64,000 nt of DNA from Bog-950 sp044225825 (GCA_044225825.1 JBGAIB010000005.1:310001-374000), one strand, 5' to 3'. Counted from the stretch's first letter, positions 8,195-18,595 are shown. Notes: a model not told the origin generated them from the sequence alone. A program made the numbers and translations.

Positions 8195-9667
8195 ATGAAA
8201 CGTATTCTTGTAATAGATGACGATAAGGATATTACAGCCCTGCTCCAACGCTTTTTAAGCAAAAACGGGTACGAGGTACAAACCGCCTGGTCAGGAACCG
8301 AAGGGCTTGAAAAGCTGGTTGATTTTAAGCCCGATCTGGTAATGAGCGATTACCGCCTTGATGATATGAACGGCGCGGAGTTGCTTACAAAAATTAAGGA
8401 TATAAACGTGCAAGTGCCGGTGCTGATTATTACAGGTTACAGCGACTTAAAAACTGCGGTAAGCGTTATACGGCTGGGCGCAGTAGATTATATTACTAAA
8501 CCGTTGCTACCTGAAGAAATACTGTATACCATCCGCCAAACGCTTAGCAAGGCCGAAAATGGTGATATTCAGGAGTCCCCGGGATTAAATGGCAACAAGC
8601 CGGCGAAGAAGAAAGGGGGTGGCAGCGAATACTTCTTTAACGATAGCCCGGAGTCATCGAACCTCTTACGTCAAATTGAGCTGGTTGCACCCACCAACTA
8701 TAGCGTAATTATATATGGCGAAAGCGGCTCGGGCAAGGAAGGTGTGGCAAAGGCCATACACGACCGCAGCAAACGGGCAGGTAAGCCCTTTGTTACGATG
8801 GATTGCGGCGCTATTTCTAAAGAACTGGCAGGAAGCGAACTCTTTGGTCACGAAAAAGGTTCGTTTACAGGTGCTGTAAGCCAGAAAATAGGTCATTTCG
8901 AACTCGCCAACGAAGGCACGTTATTTCTGGATGAAATCGCTAACCTGCCCTACGATGTGCAGGTGTCGCTGTTGCGTGTAGTGCAGGAAAAAAAGGTGCG
9001 CCGTGTAGGGGGAACCAAGGAAATAAACATCGATGTACGTATTATAGTAGCCAGTAATGAACGTTTGAGCGAGGCTTCGCGTAAAGGCAAATTCCGCGAA
9101 GACCTCTACCACCGGTTTAACGAATTCAGTATCGATGTACCACCTTTACGTGAACGTAAGAACGACATAATGTTCTTCGCTCACCGCTTTTTACTTGAAA
9201 CGGCCAACGAGTTAGGAAAAAACATTAGCGGATTCAACAGAGATGTGCAGGAGGCATTTCTTAAATACCCCTGGTTCGGCAATTTACGTGAGTTGAAAAA
9301 CGTTATTAAGCGGGCGTGCCTGCTAAGTGTAGGCGAAATGGTAGATGTGCGTGCCCTGCCTTTTGAGATTGTAAATTATTCGCACCTGGAGTTTGGCGAT
9401 GCAGCTGCAACAACACCCGAGCAAATTGTTTCAGCCAATCCGGTTGTTACAAACGAAAAATGGCCCGCACAGCACGAAGGTCCAATGGAGGAAAAGAAAC
9501 CGGAACTGCATAAAGTGAACCTTAAAAAGGCAGCCCAGCATGCCGAGTATGAAATGATTTTGGAGGCACTCAAAAAATCAAATTTCAATAAATCAAAAGC
9601 CGCCGAGATACTGGGCATTGACCGCAAAACTCTTTATAACAAAATGAAGCAGATAAATCTGGATTAG
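8195..9667 (+). CDS. Sigma-54-dependent response regulator (NtrC family)
   Basis: A 490-residue protein with the full NtrC architecture. The receiver domain (1-120) has the acidic pocket at Asp8-10 and phospho-acceptor Asp52. The AAA+ domain has Walker A 'GESGSGKE', Walker B 'GTLFLDEI' and the sigma-54 loop 'GSFTGA', a permitted variant of GAFTGA. The C-terminal Fis-type HTH is 'NKSKAAEILGIDRKTLYNKMKQ'. It activates sigma-54 promoters when phosphorylated. The histidine kinase gene begins 10 bp downstream and is the natural partner. Confidence 0.95.
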   Translation: MKRILVIDDDKDITALLQRFLSKNGYEVQTAWSGTEGLEKLVDFKPDLVMSDYRLDDMNGAELLTKIKDINVQVPVLIITGYSDLKTAVSVIRLGAVDYITKPLLPEEILYTIRQTLSKAENGDIQESPGLNGNKPAKKKGGGSEYFFNDSPESSNLLRQIELVAPTNYSVIIYGESGSGKEGVAKAIHDRSKRAGKPFVTMDCGAISKELAGSELFGHEKGSFTGAVSQKIGHFELANEGTLFLDEIANLPYDVQVSLLRVVQEKKVRRVGGTKEINIDVRIIVASNERLSEASRKGKFREDLYHRFNEFSIDVPPLRERKNDIMFFAHRFLLETANELGKNISGFNRDVQEAFLKYPWFGNLRELKNVIKRACLLSVGEMVDVRALPFEIVNYSHLEFGDAAATTPEQIVSANPVVTNEKWPAQHEGPMEEKKPELHKVNLKKAAQHAEYEMILEALKKSNFNKSKAAEILGIDRKTLYNKMKQINLD

Positions 9668-9677
9668 GAACTTTATC

Positions 9678-11114
9678 ATGAACGGTCATAAACTGAAAAT
9701 ACTGGTGGTGGATGATGACGAAGATGATCTCTTCCTCACCTGCAACTTTTTACAAGCCATCGACAACTACCAATTGGAGTTGGAAACAGAAATAAATTAC
9801 AAACGTGCCTGCGATAAAATTTTAGAGAACAGGCACGACATTTACATTATTGATTACTTGCTGGGCCCCCATACAGGTGTTGAATTAATCCATACTTGTG
9901 TAGCTAATGGGGTAAACAAACCCTACATACTACTTACCGGTAAAGGCGATAGACAAATAGACATCGAGGCTACCAAAGCAGGAGCTTACGATTATCTTAT
10001 AAAAAGCGAAATTAATACCGAACTACTGGAACGCAGTTTACGTTACTCGGCCCAGCGGTACCAGGCTTATAAAGCAGTGTTGGAAAGCGAAAAGCGTTTC
10101 CGTAACATCTTCGATAAAACAACCGACATCATCTTCGTGTTGAACCAGCAGTTGGAGTTTTCGAATGTTAATGCCGCGCTCACACGTATTTTGGGTTACC
10201 AAACGTCCGATTTGTTGCATAAACCATTTGCCGCGCTGTTTGCGAAAGAAGAAGATGGTCAGCGTTTTACCGAAGCTATGCGCACATCAGGCCAGGGCAG
10301 TAACCAGGAAGTGCTGTTACGGGCCGGTAATGGCGAACAACGTACCTTTATTGCCTCCTATACACAAATAGTGAACGAGAATCAGCATATCGAATATCAG
10401 GGAATCTTATTCGATTACACCACCATTAAAAAGTCGGTAGCCGATGATCTTCTGCGCGAAAAAACCGAGGCTACCAACCAGTTGGTGCGCACACTTGCAC
10501 ATGAAATCCGCAATCCCTTAACGAATATCGATCTTTCCGTTAGTCACATTGAAACGGAGATACCCGAAAGCCTGCATTTTTTTACTGAAATAATTAAGCG
10601 AAACAGTAAACGGGTAAACGACCTTATCCGCGAGTTGATGAATATCTCCAAGCCGCAGGAAAACAAATTTGAAAAGCTGGAAGTAACCCGTTTGTTGCAG
10701 GAAACCATTCTGCGCGCCATCGACCGTATCGAACTGAAGCGGATACAAGTGGTAAAAGATTTTGCTACACAGGAAATCTATATAAACGCGGATAACGCCC
10801 GTATGCAAATAGCCCTGCTTAATATTATTATCAATGCCATAGAGGCAATGGAAGCAGATTCAGGCATATTGCAGATAACAGTTAAACCCGATGCCGGGCA
10901 TGTACGCATCACCATTGCAGATAACGGATCAGGAATAGAGGAAGCACATCTTTCACGATTATTTCAGCCTTATTTTACCGGCAAAAAGAACGGCATGGGC
11001 CTTGGTCTGGCCAACACACACTCCGTTATCAATTCGCACCAGGGCGATATAACTGTTAATTCTATACCGGGTAAAGGCACTTCCTTTTGCATTTCTTTAC
11101 CGGTTATTAACTAA
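9678..11114 (+). CDS. Hybrid histidine kinase (REC-PAS-HisKA-HATPase)
   Basis: A 478-residue soluble kinase. An N-terminal receiver domain has Asp12-14 and phospho-acceptor Asp59. A PAS domain follows at about 135-255, then a HisKA dimerisation domain with the H-box 'LAHEIRNPLT' (His275), and a HATPase domain with an N-box (NIIINAIEA) and G-boxes (DNGSGI, GMGLGL). No membrane segment is seen, so it senses a cytoplasmic cue or takes phosphate from another kinase through its own receiver. It lies 10 bp after the sigma-54 regulator gene, forming a likely two-component operon. Confidence 0.93.
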   Translation: MNGHKLKILVVDDDEDDLFLTCNFLQAIDNYQLELETEINYKRACDKILENRHDIYIIDYLLGPHTGVELIHTCVANGVNKPYILLTGKGDRQIDIEATKAGAYDYLIKSEINTELLERSLRYSAQRYQAYKAVLESEKRFRNIFDKTTDIIFVLNQQLEFSNVNAALTRILGYQTSDLLHKPFAALFAKEEDGQRFTEAMRTSGQGSNQEVLLRAGNGEQRTFIASYTQIVNENQHIEYQGILFDYTTIKKSVADDLLREKTEATNQLVRTLAHEIRNPLTNIDLSVSHIETEIPESLHFFTEIIKRNSKRVNDLIRELMNISKPQENKFEKLEVTRLLQETILRAIDRIELKRIQVVKDFATQEIYINADNARMQIALLNIIINAIEAMEADSGILQITVKPDAGHVRITIADNGSGIEEAHLSRLFQPYFTGKKNGMGLGLANTHSVINSHQGDITVNSIPGKGTSFCISLPVIN

Positions 11115-11361
11115 TACTCGCTATTTCAGCGGATGTTCAGAAACACTTCAGTTTTAATTCGCTTTTATCAAAATCTTTTCATACCTTCAATCCCGGATAC
11201 AGCGAATTACCTGCCAAATAAAGGAGGGCAAATTTCTTTATAACTTATGTAATACAACCGCTCATTCCCTTACGGGGTAAGCTACTGTTCTAATTCTTTT
11301 GGGAGTACCCGTCTTGTTAAGTGCAAACTGACCCTAATCAATCACTTAAAAGTAACAAGCA

Positions 11362-11655
11362 ATGATCTCCTGCAAAAATTATTCCGATCAATTGGATGCG
11401 TTAAAGCTACTGCCCGGCATCCGTAACACAACCATGCATAGCTATCCTGTTATTATGCATACCAGCTTATGTAAAAATCAAACTTACCTCAGCCAGGGAA
11501 GCAAAAGCAGCATTATGCTGCCGGTTAAAATACAACTACCGGTGGTAAATACCATTTATTGCTGTAATGCAACAGCACCACGTGTTAACACGCCCCTAAC
11601 AAACCTATGGCATGGTTTTTTAAAAAACGCGCTGATTAAAACCAGCGATCTGTAA
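11362..11655 (+). CDS. Possible small protein, weak support
   Basis: A 97-codon reading frame in the gap between two signalling operons. The product is Cys-, Asn- and Thr-rich, has no signal peptide, no recognisable domain and no clear ribosome site. It starts right after a tract that looks intergenic, and the next frame (11683) shows the same unusual composition in its N-terminal extension. It may be a chance frame or the remains of a gene. Confidence 0.25.
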   Translation: MISCKNYSDQLDALKLLPGIRNTTMHSYPVIMHTSLCKNQTYLSQGSKSSIMLPVKIQLPVVNTIYCCNATAPRVNTPLTNLWHGFLKNALIKTSDL

Positions 11656-11682
11656 TCTTCCAAATTCAACAGACAAGCAATT

Positions 11683-12324
11683 ATGAACCACCCCTATACG
11701 TTTCAGATTCCCTTTTTAGGAAACCTGTCAAGCCCCGGTGTTAAAACCTACTTTTCGCATAAGGCTAATCTTAATATCCCCTTCCTTTATACCTTATCGC
11801 GGTTTTATTTTAATATCAAAACCAACCGCCGTCGTTGGGCAGGCTCCCTATTCCTGCTTACTTCATTACTAGGTAAAAAGAATTTACACATACTTTTAGG
11901 CGACGATGATGAAGAAGACCGCGATATTTTTATTTCCGCGATGCGCGAAGTTGCCCCCGAAGTTCAAATTACAGTAGCCAAAGATGGGCGGGAACTGATG
12001 AAAACCTTAGCGAACGGCCAGGTTGAACGACCCGACATTGTATTTCTCGATCTAAACATGCCGGTAAAAAACGGATACGAGTGCCTGGAAGAAATTCGGG
12101 CAAATGAACAATTCGCAAACATTCCGGTGGTTATTTATTCTACATCCAGTAGCCGCGAGCATATTGACGATACCTACCGTAAAGGGGCTAACTTATACAT
12201 TTGCAAACCCGAAAGCTTCTCCGATCTTAAATTAATAGCCGGTAAGTTGGTAACGCAAAAATGGGATACGCAACAACGTCCGGAGCGCGAACACTTTGTT
12301 TTAAAAGTCAATCAAATTAAGTAA
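11683..12324 (+). CDS. Single-domain response regulator with an odd N-terminal extension
   Basis: A 213-residue frame whose C-terminal two thirds is a CheY-like receiver of the Rcp1 type: acidic pocket Asp74-76, phospho-acceptor Asp123 in 'VFLDLNMPVKNGYECL', then 'STSSS' and 'CKPES'. There is no output domain. The only ATG in frame is 66 codons before the receiver, and the extension (basic and aromatic, 'TNRRRWAGS') is unlike any linker I know. The true start may be a non-ATG codon near 11870-11890. It is followed 5 bp later by a large sensor kinase, its likely partner. Confidence 0.8.
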   Translation: MNHPYTFQIPFLGNLSSPGVKTYFSHKANLNIPFLYTLSRFYFNIKTNRRRWAGSLFLLTSLLGKKNLHILLGDDDEEDRDIFISAMREVAPEVQITVAKDGRELMKTLANGQVERPDIVFLDLNMPVKNGYECLEEIRANEQFANIPVVIYSTSSSREHIDDTYRKGANLYICKPESFSDLKLIAGKLVTQKWDTQQRPEREHFVLKVNQIK

Positions 12325-12329
12325 GCAGC

Positions 12330-15185
12330 ATGGAGCACCCCACAGAAAAGCAGGCTGCAAATGTTGCCTCTGATAAAATACTCACTCACTTACCTGCTTA
12401 TATCAAATTCATCCTCGATCATAAACTGGAAGAATTTATCCGGATTCAATTACAAATATCGCGGGAAGTGGATGCCCCTGTATTAAAGTTTTTCGCGGGC
12501 ATGAGCGATGACGATCTCGTAAAATTCAGTATTGCCCCCACCCGCGAATATTGGACCTACCTGGTTACCGGAGACATCGAAAACCAATTGAAGGACACGC
12601 TCGAAAAGTGGAAAGCCAATCAATTACCGGGCATTGAGCGCGACCAAATCGTAGCAGAAGATATTACAAAGGGAAATTATATTCGTAAAACGGCACTAAC
12701 ACAACTCCTGCCTCAGTACACCGATGATTTTGAACTTTACAGAAAAATCAGTAACGAAATTGATTACTACCTGCAAATTGTTGCTTCGGCTACTTTTAAT
12801 ACCTATCTCGAAATTCAGAACGCCAGATTGGATAAATTGAACGCTACCCTGCAACGCAAGGAAGAGCAACTCCTTGCTGCCCAGGAAATAGCCAACATGG
12901 GGAGTTTTGAATGGTGCATAAAGGACAGAAGCCAATCCTATTACAGTCCACAACTGCTCCGCATATTTGGATTGGAACAAACTACCACACTTGTGGACTT
13001 TCTGCAGGATGTACACCAGGAGGACCGGCAACTGCTACAGGAAACGATACAGCAATCGATAGCAACAGGTTCCATATTTGAGTGCGAGTACCGTTATACC
13101 AAAAACGGTAACGAAAAAGTGCTTTGGTGCAGGGGAAAGGTCCGCCAGGTTAACGGGCAAAGCGAATTTCTAAGTGGTACCGTAATGGATATTACCGAAA
13201 GAAACCGCATGGTGGAGGAACTTAAACAGCGCGATGCCTTATACAAACAGTCGCAGCAACTAACACACATCGGAAATTGGACTTGGGATGTGCGTACTGA
13301 TACCATCACCTGGAGCGATGAAATGTATCGTATTTATGGATTGGAGCCCCAGGCTGAAACTATTACTTTCGATCGATTCCTATCTTTCTTACATCCTGAG
13401 GACCGCAAGAAACGCCTGACGCAAATTGAGCAAACATTAAAAGGAAAACCAGAAGATTACCTGATGCGTGTACGTACCGTACAGGGTGAAGAAAAAATAT
13501 TAAAAGGGAAGTCGGAGATAAGTGTAGATGCGAATGGCAAGGTAATACGTATAGCAGGCACCTGCCAGGACATTACCGCGGAGTACTTACTGAACAAACA
13601 ACTGGAGAATGAAGTGCTATTTGCTGAATCGTTGATTGATGCAAGTGTAGATATCATCATGGTATTTGACCACGATTTAAAGGTGATGGCCATTAACAAA
13701 AAAGCCCTCGAACTTTTTAATCTTAAACGAAGTGAAGTACTAGGCAAAGCAATAGCCGAGGTTTTCCCTTTCTCTATTGGCACTTATTACGTGGATGAAT
13801 TGAACAAAGCGCTTTCGGGCCATGCCATTCACCATAAAGAAAGTAAATCGCTGATGTCCGAAAGGTATTACGAACAATTTTTTATTCCGCTCGCCAACGC
13901 CCAAGGGCTAATACATGCTGCCCTTTCAATTAGCCACGACATTACCGATATCAAAAAGACGAATATTGAAATCAGCCAACTGAATGCTTCGCTGGAACAA
14001 AAGAATGAGCTCCTGCGCCGTAGCGAAGAGCAGCATCAAAAGATGGTAGCTGAAGTAGAGGACTATGCTATTATATTATTGGACCCTAATGGCATTATCC
14101 GCAATTGGAACCTTGGCGCTGAAAAAATAAAAGGGTATAAGGCCTCTGAAATTATCGGCAAAAGTTTCGAATTGTTTTACGGGGAAGGTGACCGAAAAGA
14201 AGGTTTACCTTTCCGCTTGCTCAATGAAGCTGCTACTAAGGGCCGTGCGAATCATGAAGGATGGCGCGTTCGAAAAGATGGAACCCGTTTTTGGGGTAAT
14301 GTGGTAATTACCGCCCTACATGGAAGCAATAAAGAGATTATCGGTTTCTCGAAGGTAACGCGCGACCTTAGCGAACGGAAACAAGCCGAAGAACAATTAC
14401 GACTTAACAATGCCCTGTTGCAGCAGCTTAACCAGTCACTCGAGCAAAAAAATCAGTTATTGGAACGCAGTAATAAAGAATTAAGCGCCTTTAGTTACAT
14501 AGCAAGCCATGATTTACAAGAACCTTTGCGAAAAATAAAAACCTTTGTAAACCTCATTGTTGAGAAGGAATCGGAGGGATTGCAAGCCCGGCAAAAAGAA
14601 TTACTGGATCGTATAATGGTTTCCAGTAACAATATGCAGCGTTTAATTGAAGATCTTCTCTCCTATTCTCGAACCCATAACACTTCCGATCAGTTTCAAA
14701 AAATAGATCTGAACGAACTGGTTAACCATTTTAAAGAAGAACACTTAAATGCGTTAAATAAATCACCGGTTACCATTACGTGTGGAGCGTTACCTATAAT
14801 TTCCGGCATCCGGTTTCAGCTAAACCAATTATTTGATAACCTGATTGGCAATGCTATTAAATACGCCAAGGAGGATGTGCCTCCTTCTATTTCAATTACT
14901 TCGTCAGTGGTTGATGGTGCCGATCTAGCCCAGTTTGGCGCCGATTACGGGCAACGCTATCACCTGATCGAATTTCGCGATAACGGTATCGGCTTTGAGC
15001 AAAAATATGCAGATCGTATTTTCGAACCGTTCCAGCGCTTGCATGGCAAAAACGAATATTCAGGAACCGGTATCGGGCTTGCTATCTGCAAAAAAATTGT
15101 ACAGAACCACCATGGAGTAATTTATGCCCACAGCGACCCGGGAACCGGGTCCTCATTTTTTGTAGCCCTGCCCGCACATAATTAA
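12330..15185 (+). CDS. Multi-PAS sensor histidine kinase
   Basis: A 951-residue cytoplasmic kinase. The N-terminal 180 residues are helical, similar to the globin-like sensor part of RsbR-type proteins (weak inference). At least four PAS/PAC units follow; their ends are marked by 'GTVMDITERNRM', 'GTCQDITAEYL', 'ISHDITDIKKT' and 'FSKVTRDLSERKQAEE'. The kinase core has the H-box 'YIASHDLQEPLRKI' (His727), an N-box (LIGNAIKYA) and G-boxes (DNGIGF, GTGIGLAI). The 'SHDLQEPLRK' form is common in kinases paired with Rcp1-like regulators, such as the gene 5 bp upstream. Confidence 0.94.
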   Translation: MEHPTEKQAANVASDKILTHLPAYIKFILDHKLEEFIRIQLQISREVDAPVLKFFAGMSDDDLVKFSIAPTREYWTYLVTGDIENQLKDTLEKWKANQLPGIERDQIVAEDITKGNYIRKTALTQLLPQYTDDFELYRKISNEIDYYLQIVASATFNTYLEIQNARLDKLNATLQRKEEQLLAAQEIANMGSFEWCIKDRSQSYYSPQLLRIFGLEQTTTLVDFLQDVHQEDRQLLQETIQQSIATGSIFECEYRYTKNGNEKVLWCRGKVRQVNGQSEFLSGTVMDITERNRMVEELKQRDALYKQSQQLTHIGNWTWDVRTDTITWSDEMYRIYGLEPQAETITFDRFLSFLHPEDRKKRLTQIEQTLKGKPEDYLMRVRTVQGEEKILKGKSEISVDANGKVIRIAGTCQDITAEYLLNKQLENEVLFAESLIDASVDIIMVFDHDLKVMAINKKALELFNLKRSEVLGKAIAEVFPFSIGTYYVDELNKALSGHAIHHKESKSLMSERYYEQFFIPLANAQGLIHAALSISHDITDIKKTNIEISQLNASLEQKNELLRRSEEQHQKMVAEVEDYAIILLDPNGIIRNWNLGAEKIKGYKASEIIGKSFELFYGEGDRKEGLPFRLLNEAATKGRANHEGWRVRKDGTRFWGNVVITALHGSNKEIIGFSKVTRDLSERKQAEEQLRLNNALLQQLNQSLEQKNQLLERSNKELSAFSYIASHDLQEPLRKIKTFVNLIVEKESEGLQARQKELLDRIMVSSNNMQRLIEDLLSYSRTHNTSDQFQKIDLNELVNHFKEEHLNALNKSPVTITCGALPIISGIRFQLNQLFDNLIGNAIKYAKEDVPPSISITSSVVDGADLAQFGADYGQRYHLIEFRDNGIGFEQKYADRIFEPFQRLHGKNEYSGTGIGLAICKKIVQNHHGVIYAHSDPGTGSSFFVALPAHN

Positions 15186-15394
15186 CTTACTGCCAGGGAC
15201 TATACTCCCAACCTTGCCCCATTAATACCATAACGCAATCGTTATGACATTGGTACATTTTTTTAAGTGCGTGATTGTTACAAATCACTGCAACTATGAC
15301 AGAAAATGTTCCTTCTATACCTCCTTAGCTAGGCCTGTACTTTGTTCTTGTGCACTGACCCTTCCATTTTTTCAAAATTTTTAAATCTCTTTTT

Positions 15395-18367
15395 ATGAAG
15401 AAGAACACCATACTCTTTAAATCATCGGTTGCCTTTGCCATCATGCTGTTTATCAGTATAGCCGCTAAAGCTGCAACCTTTACAGCTGTAGCAAATGGCA
15501 ATTGGTCGGCTGCGGCAACATGGGGAGGAACTGCCCCGGGCAACAACATCACAGGGCCCGATGTTATCATTATACCGGCTACTATAACGGTTACCCTCGA
15601 TCAGAATGTTACTATTAACAACCTATTAGCTTCTGTTGCAGTATCAGGTACGCTTAGCGGCAATTCCGATTTAACTATTAGCAGTGGCGATCTTACACAA
15701 ACCGGAGATGTTTCAGTTAATACACTAACCGTAGGTGCCCTTGGTACTATTACCTCTACCGGCACTATTACTGCTGATAACTTCGTTAACAACCAAACTT
15801 TGTTGGGGCTTACCTCGCACGTTAATGTAAATGGCATGCTTACACTTAGTGCAGGCTTATTACAATTGAACAACGGTAGCGTACTTACCATCGGCAATAA
15901 TGCAACTGTAAATATTGCAGGCGGTGGATGGGCAATAAACGGTGGTAGCTTAAGTGCAGCAGGTAATTTTAATCTGATGTATAGTGCTTCGGCTAATACG
16001 ATAGGGCCGGAAGCTTCTATCAGCGGTTTGCAGGATATAACTGTAAACCTGAGTTCAGGCTCAGCGCAATTGCAGGCACAAAGCAATATAATAGCCGGTG
16101 GCAGCCTTAACCTGCAGCAGGGTAACCTGGTGCTTAACGGTTACGACCTTACTATCAACGGTACTGTATCAACTGCCGCTGCGGGTGCCATTTCTACAAC
16201 CGGTTCCAGCAATATATCTATACAGGGTAGCGGCAACGTTGGTACTATTCGTTTTAACAGCACCAATAACACCGTTGGCAATTTAACGGTTAACATAGGT
16301 AGTAGCGGTTCGGTTACACTAAACAGTAATCTGCATGTATCCGGCAACCTGAATGTAATGGGCGGCTCGTTAACAATTGGCACCAATGGCCACCTGTTTA
16401 TTGATGGCACCATGGCCTTTAACGGTACAGGTTCCATTGCTACTTCCACAGCTTCGTCTATTAGCGTAGGCGGGTCCGGTAATCAGGGTACCTTAGTGCT
16501 TAGCGGCAGCAGCGTTGGCGACCTAAGCGTTAACATCAGTTCAGGTGGCTCGGTTTCGCTGGGCTCCGATCTGGTAGTTGATGGTGCCTTAAGCCTCAAC
16601 AACGGCACACTGGCCCTAAGCGGACACAACCTTACTGTTAATGGTATGGTAGCAGTTAGCGGCACCGGATCACTGGGTGGTAGTGTTAACTCCAACGTTA
16701 CCATCAACGGTTCAGGTAGCGTAGGTAGTTTGGGCTTTAGCGGTTCTGCGCATACCGTGCACGACCTTAACGTTAACATAAGTGGCAGCGGTGGCAGCAT
16801 TGCAGTAGCTTCCGATCTCACAATAGCTGGTTCGCTGCATTTGCAATCCGGTTCATTAGTACTGGGCAGCCATAATCTTACAATTTCCGGAAGCATCGAT
16901 GCTATCGGTTCAGGTACGCTTTCAAGCACTTCAGCTACCGACATTACCATCAATGGCTCAGGAAACATGGGCACATTAGAATTTGCTGCTACCGGTTCAG
17001 TGGTGGACGATTTGAATATTGACATCAGCGGGGGTAACGGAACAGTAACGTTGGGTTCCGACTTAACCGTTCAAGGTACTTTATATTTAACCGGTGGTCA
17101 ACTGGGTTTAAATGGCAACGATCTTACCATTAACGGTAACATTGATGGCGGTGGTTCAGGCAACATTGCAGGAAACACACAATCAAATATCACCATCAAT
17201 GGCTCAGGCGTGGCTGGCACCATCGAACTTAGCGATACAGCTTCCTCCATCAACTCACTTACCGTTAATATCGGTGGCGGCAATGGCAACATTGCCTTAG
17301 GAGGCGACTTAACCATTGGCGGCACACTTAGCCTAACCTCTGGCTCACTTTCACTGAATGGCTACAACTTAACTTTAAACGGTTCAGCCAGCACCAGCGG
17401 CACCGGCAGCATAGCAGTGGATAATGCAGCGAGCATTACGCTTAGCGGCAGTGGTAATATGGGCACCCTTGCGTTCAGCGGCACCTCACTGGGTTCATTA
17501 ACCGTAAACACCAGTGGTTCAGGTGGCTCTATGGCACTGGCATCCGACTTAACAATCGATGGCACCCTTACGCTAACCAATGGTAATCTGGTTATCGGCG
17601 CTAACGATCTTACAATTACCTCGGCAGGATCTATACAGGGTGGAAGTGCTACCAGCTATATAGTAACCAATGCAGGCGGCACATTAACCATGGCCGTAGC
17701 TAATGCCGGCGGCAGCGGTAGCTTCCAGGTAGGTAGTCAAACTTCCTATGCTCCCGTGGTAATCACCAACAACTCTTCGGCAGCCGGTAACTTTATGGTA
17801 AATGCACATAGTGGCGTTATGGCCCACGGCACTACCGGCAGCGACTTAACCACAACACAAAGTGTAGTAAACACTTCATGGGATATCGAATCGGATATTA
17901 CCTCAGGTGTAAACGCGAACATTCAGGCGTTTTGGAGTGCAGGCATGGAAGTCAACGGCTTTAACCGCAACCAGGCTTACTTATCGCATTACACAAACGG
18001 CTCATGGGATGTAGCCGCAACCGGCCAGGCCACCACGCAAGGCAGTATGTATGGCATAACCCGCACCGGAGTAACCAGCTTCAGCCCTTTTGCTGTGTTC
18101 GATAACAATACTGAAACAGCCATTAAGGATGTTGCGGCTGAAACCGGTCTGCAGTATTTCCCTAATCCAGCTACTAACCAACTGAACCTGATTATGGATG
18201 ATTATACCGTAGCCAACCGCTACCGTGTGTATGATGTAACAGGCGCTTTATTACTTGAAAACGCCATTACCGACAAAAACACCCGTATTGATGTATCTCC
18301 TCTAAGCACAGGAGTTTACATGGTAAGCTTAAGCAACGGTCAATCGTTCCGCTTCAACCGTCAATAA
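15395..18367 (+). CDS. Secreted repetitive beta-solenoid protein with T9SS sorting domain
   Basis: A 990-residue exported protein. It has a Sec signal at about 1-27, a 'GNWSAAATWGG' opening typical of Bacteroidota surface proteins, then about seven Gly/Ser/Thr/Asn-rich repeats of roughly 65-70 residues (about residues 235-750) with the core 'SDLT-x-x-G-x-L-x-L-x-x-G-x-L' and 'ITINGSG'. The last 75 residues are a T9SS type A sorting domain ('YFPNPATNQLNL' and 'LSTGVYMVSLSNG'). The repeats suggest a stacked beta-solenoid surface adhesin or matrix protein. It stands alone, with a good terminator after it. Confidence 0.88.
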   Translation: MKKNTILFKSSVAFAIMLFISIAAKAATFTAVANGNWSAAATWGGTAPGNNITGPDVIIIPATITVTLDQNVTINNLLASVAVSGTLSGNSDLTISSGDLTQTGDVSVNTLTVGALGTITSTGTITADNFVNNQTLLGLTSHVNVNGMLTLSAGLLQLNNGSVLTIGNNATVNIAGGGWAINGGSLSAAGNFNLMYSASANTIGPEASISGLQDITVNLSSGSAQLQAQSNIIAGGSLNLQQGNLVLNGYDLTINGTVSTAAAGAISTTGSSNISIQGSGNVGTIRFNSTNNTVGNLTVNIGSSGSVTLNSNLHVSGNLNVMGGSLTIGTNGHLFIDGTMAFNGTGSIATSTASSISVGGSGNQGTLVLSGSSVGDLSVNISSGGSVSLGSDLVVDGALSLNNGTLALSGHNLTVNGMVAVSGTGSLGGSVNSNVTINGSGSVGSLGFSGSAHTVHDLNVNISGSGGSIAVASDLTIAGSLHLQSGSLVLGSHNLTISGSIDAIGSGTLSSTSATDITINGSGNMGTLEFAATGSVVDDLNIDISGGNGTVTLGSDLTVQGTLYLTGGQLGLNGNDLTINGNIDGGGSGNIAGNTQSNITINGSGVAGTIELSDTASSINSLTVNIGGGNGNIALGGDLTIGGTLSLTSGSLSLNGYNLTLNGSASTSGTGSIAVDNAASITLSGSGNMGTLAFSGTSLGSLTVNTSGSGGSMALASDLTIDGTLTLTNGNLVIGANDLTITSAGSIQGGSATSYIVTNAGGTLTMAVANAGGSGSFQVGSQTSYAPVVITNNSSAAGNFMVNAHSGVMAHGTTGSDLTTTQSVVNTSWDIESDITSGVNANIQAFWSAGMEVNGFNRNQAYLSHYTNGSWDVAATGQATTQGSMYGITRTGVTSFSPFAVFDNNTETAIKDVAAETGLQYFPNPATNQLNLIMDDYTVANRYRVYDVTGALLLENAITDKNTRIDVSPLSTGVYMVSLSNGQSFRFNRQ
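16080..17640 (+). repeat. Coding tandem repeats of the solenoid protein
   Basis: About seven diverged in-frame repeats of roughly 200 bp. Each holds a 'TCCGA-TTA/CACC' (Ser-Asp-Leu-Thr) start and an 'ATCAACGG(T/C)' (Ile-Asn-Gly) segment. They are similar in protein more than in DNA, which argues for an old expansion. Confidence 0.7.
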
Positions 18368-18405
18368 CATATAGACACACACTACCTAACTAGAGGGGTT
18401 CATAG

Positions 18406-18434
18406 GCGGCTGCTTTAATAGCAGCCGCTTTTTT
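18406..18434 (+). terminator. Terminator of the solenoid protein gene
   Basis: A perfect 8-bp stem (GCGGCTGC/GCAGCCGC) with a 7-nt loop followed by six T residues, 39 bp after the stop codon. Confidence 0.88.
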
Positions 18435-18595
18435 AATGCCATTTTATCAGAGCAATAATTGCCCTCTCGTTCGTTCTTCAAACTGGCAACGGTCAAACGG
18501 TGTAAACCGCAGGCAGCAGAGTTCCTGAAACAGCATCAAAAGCTGTAGGGCAATCTACCCCGGCAATTAATAAACCCCGCTAGTTGGCTAACAGA

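Noticed and set aside
15601..17580. Several long minus-strand reading frames inside the solenoid protein gene
   Set aside because: They are antisense shadows caused by the biased Gly/Ser/Asn/Thr codon repeats; they have Pro/Leu/Val-rich products, no starts in context and no family features.
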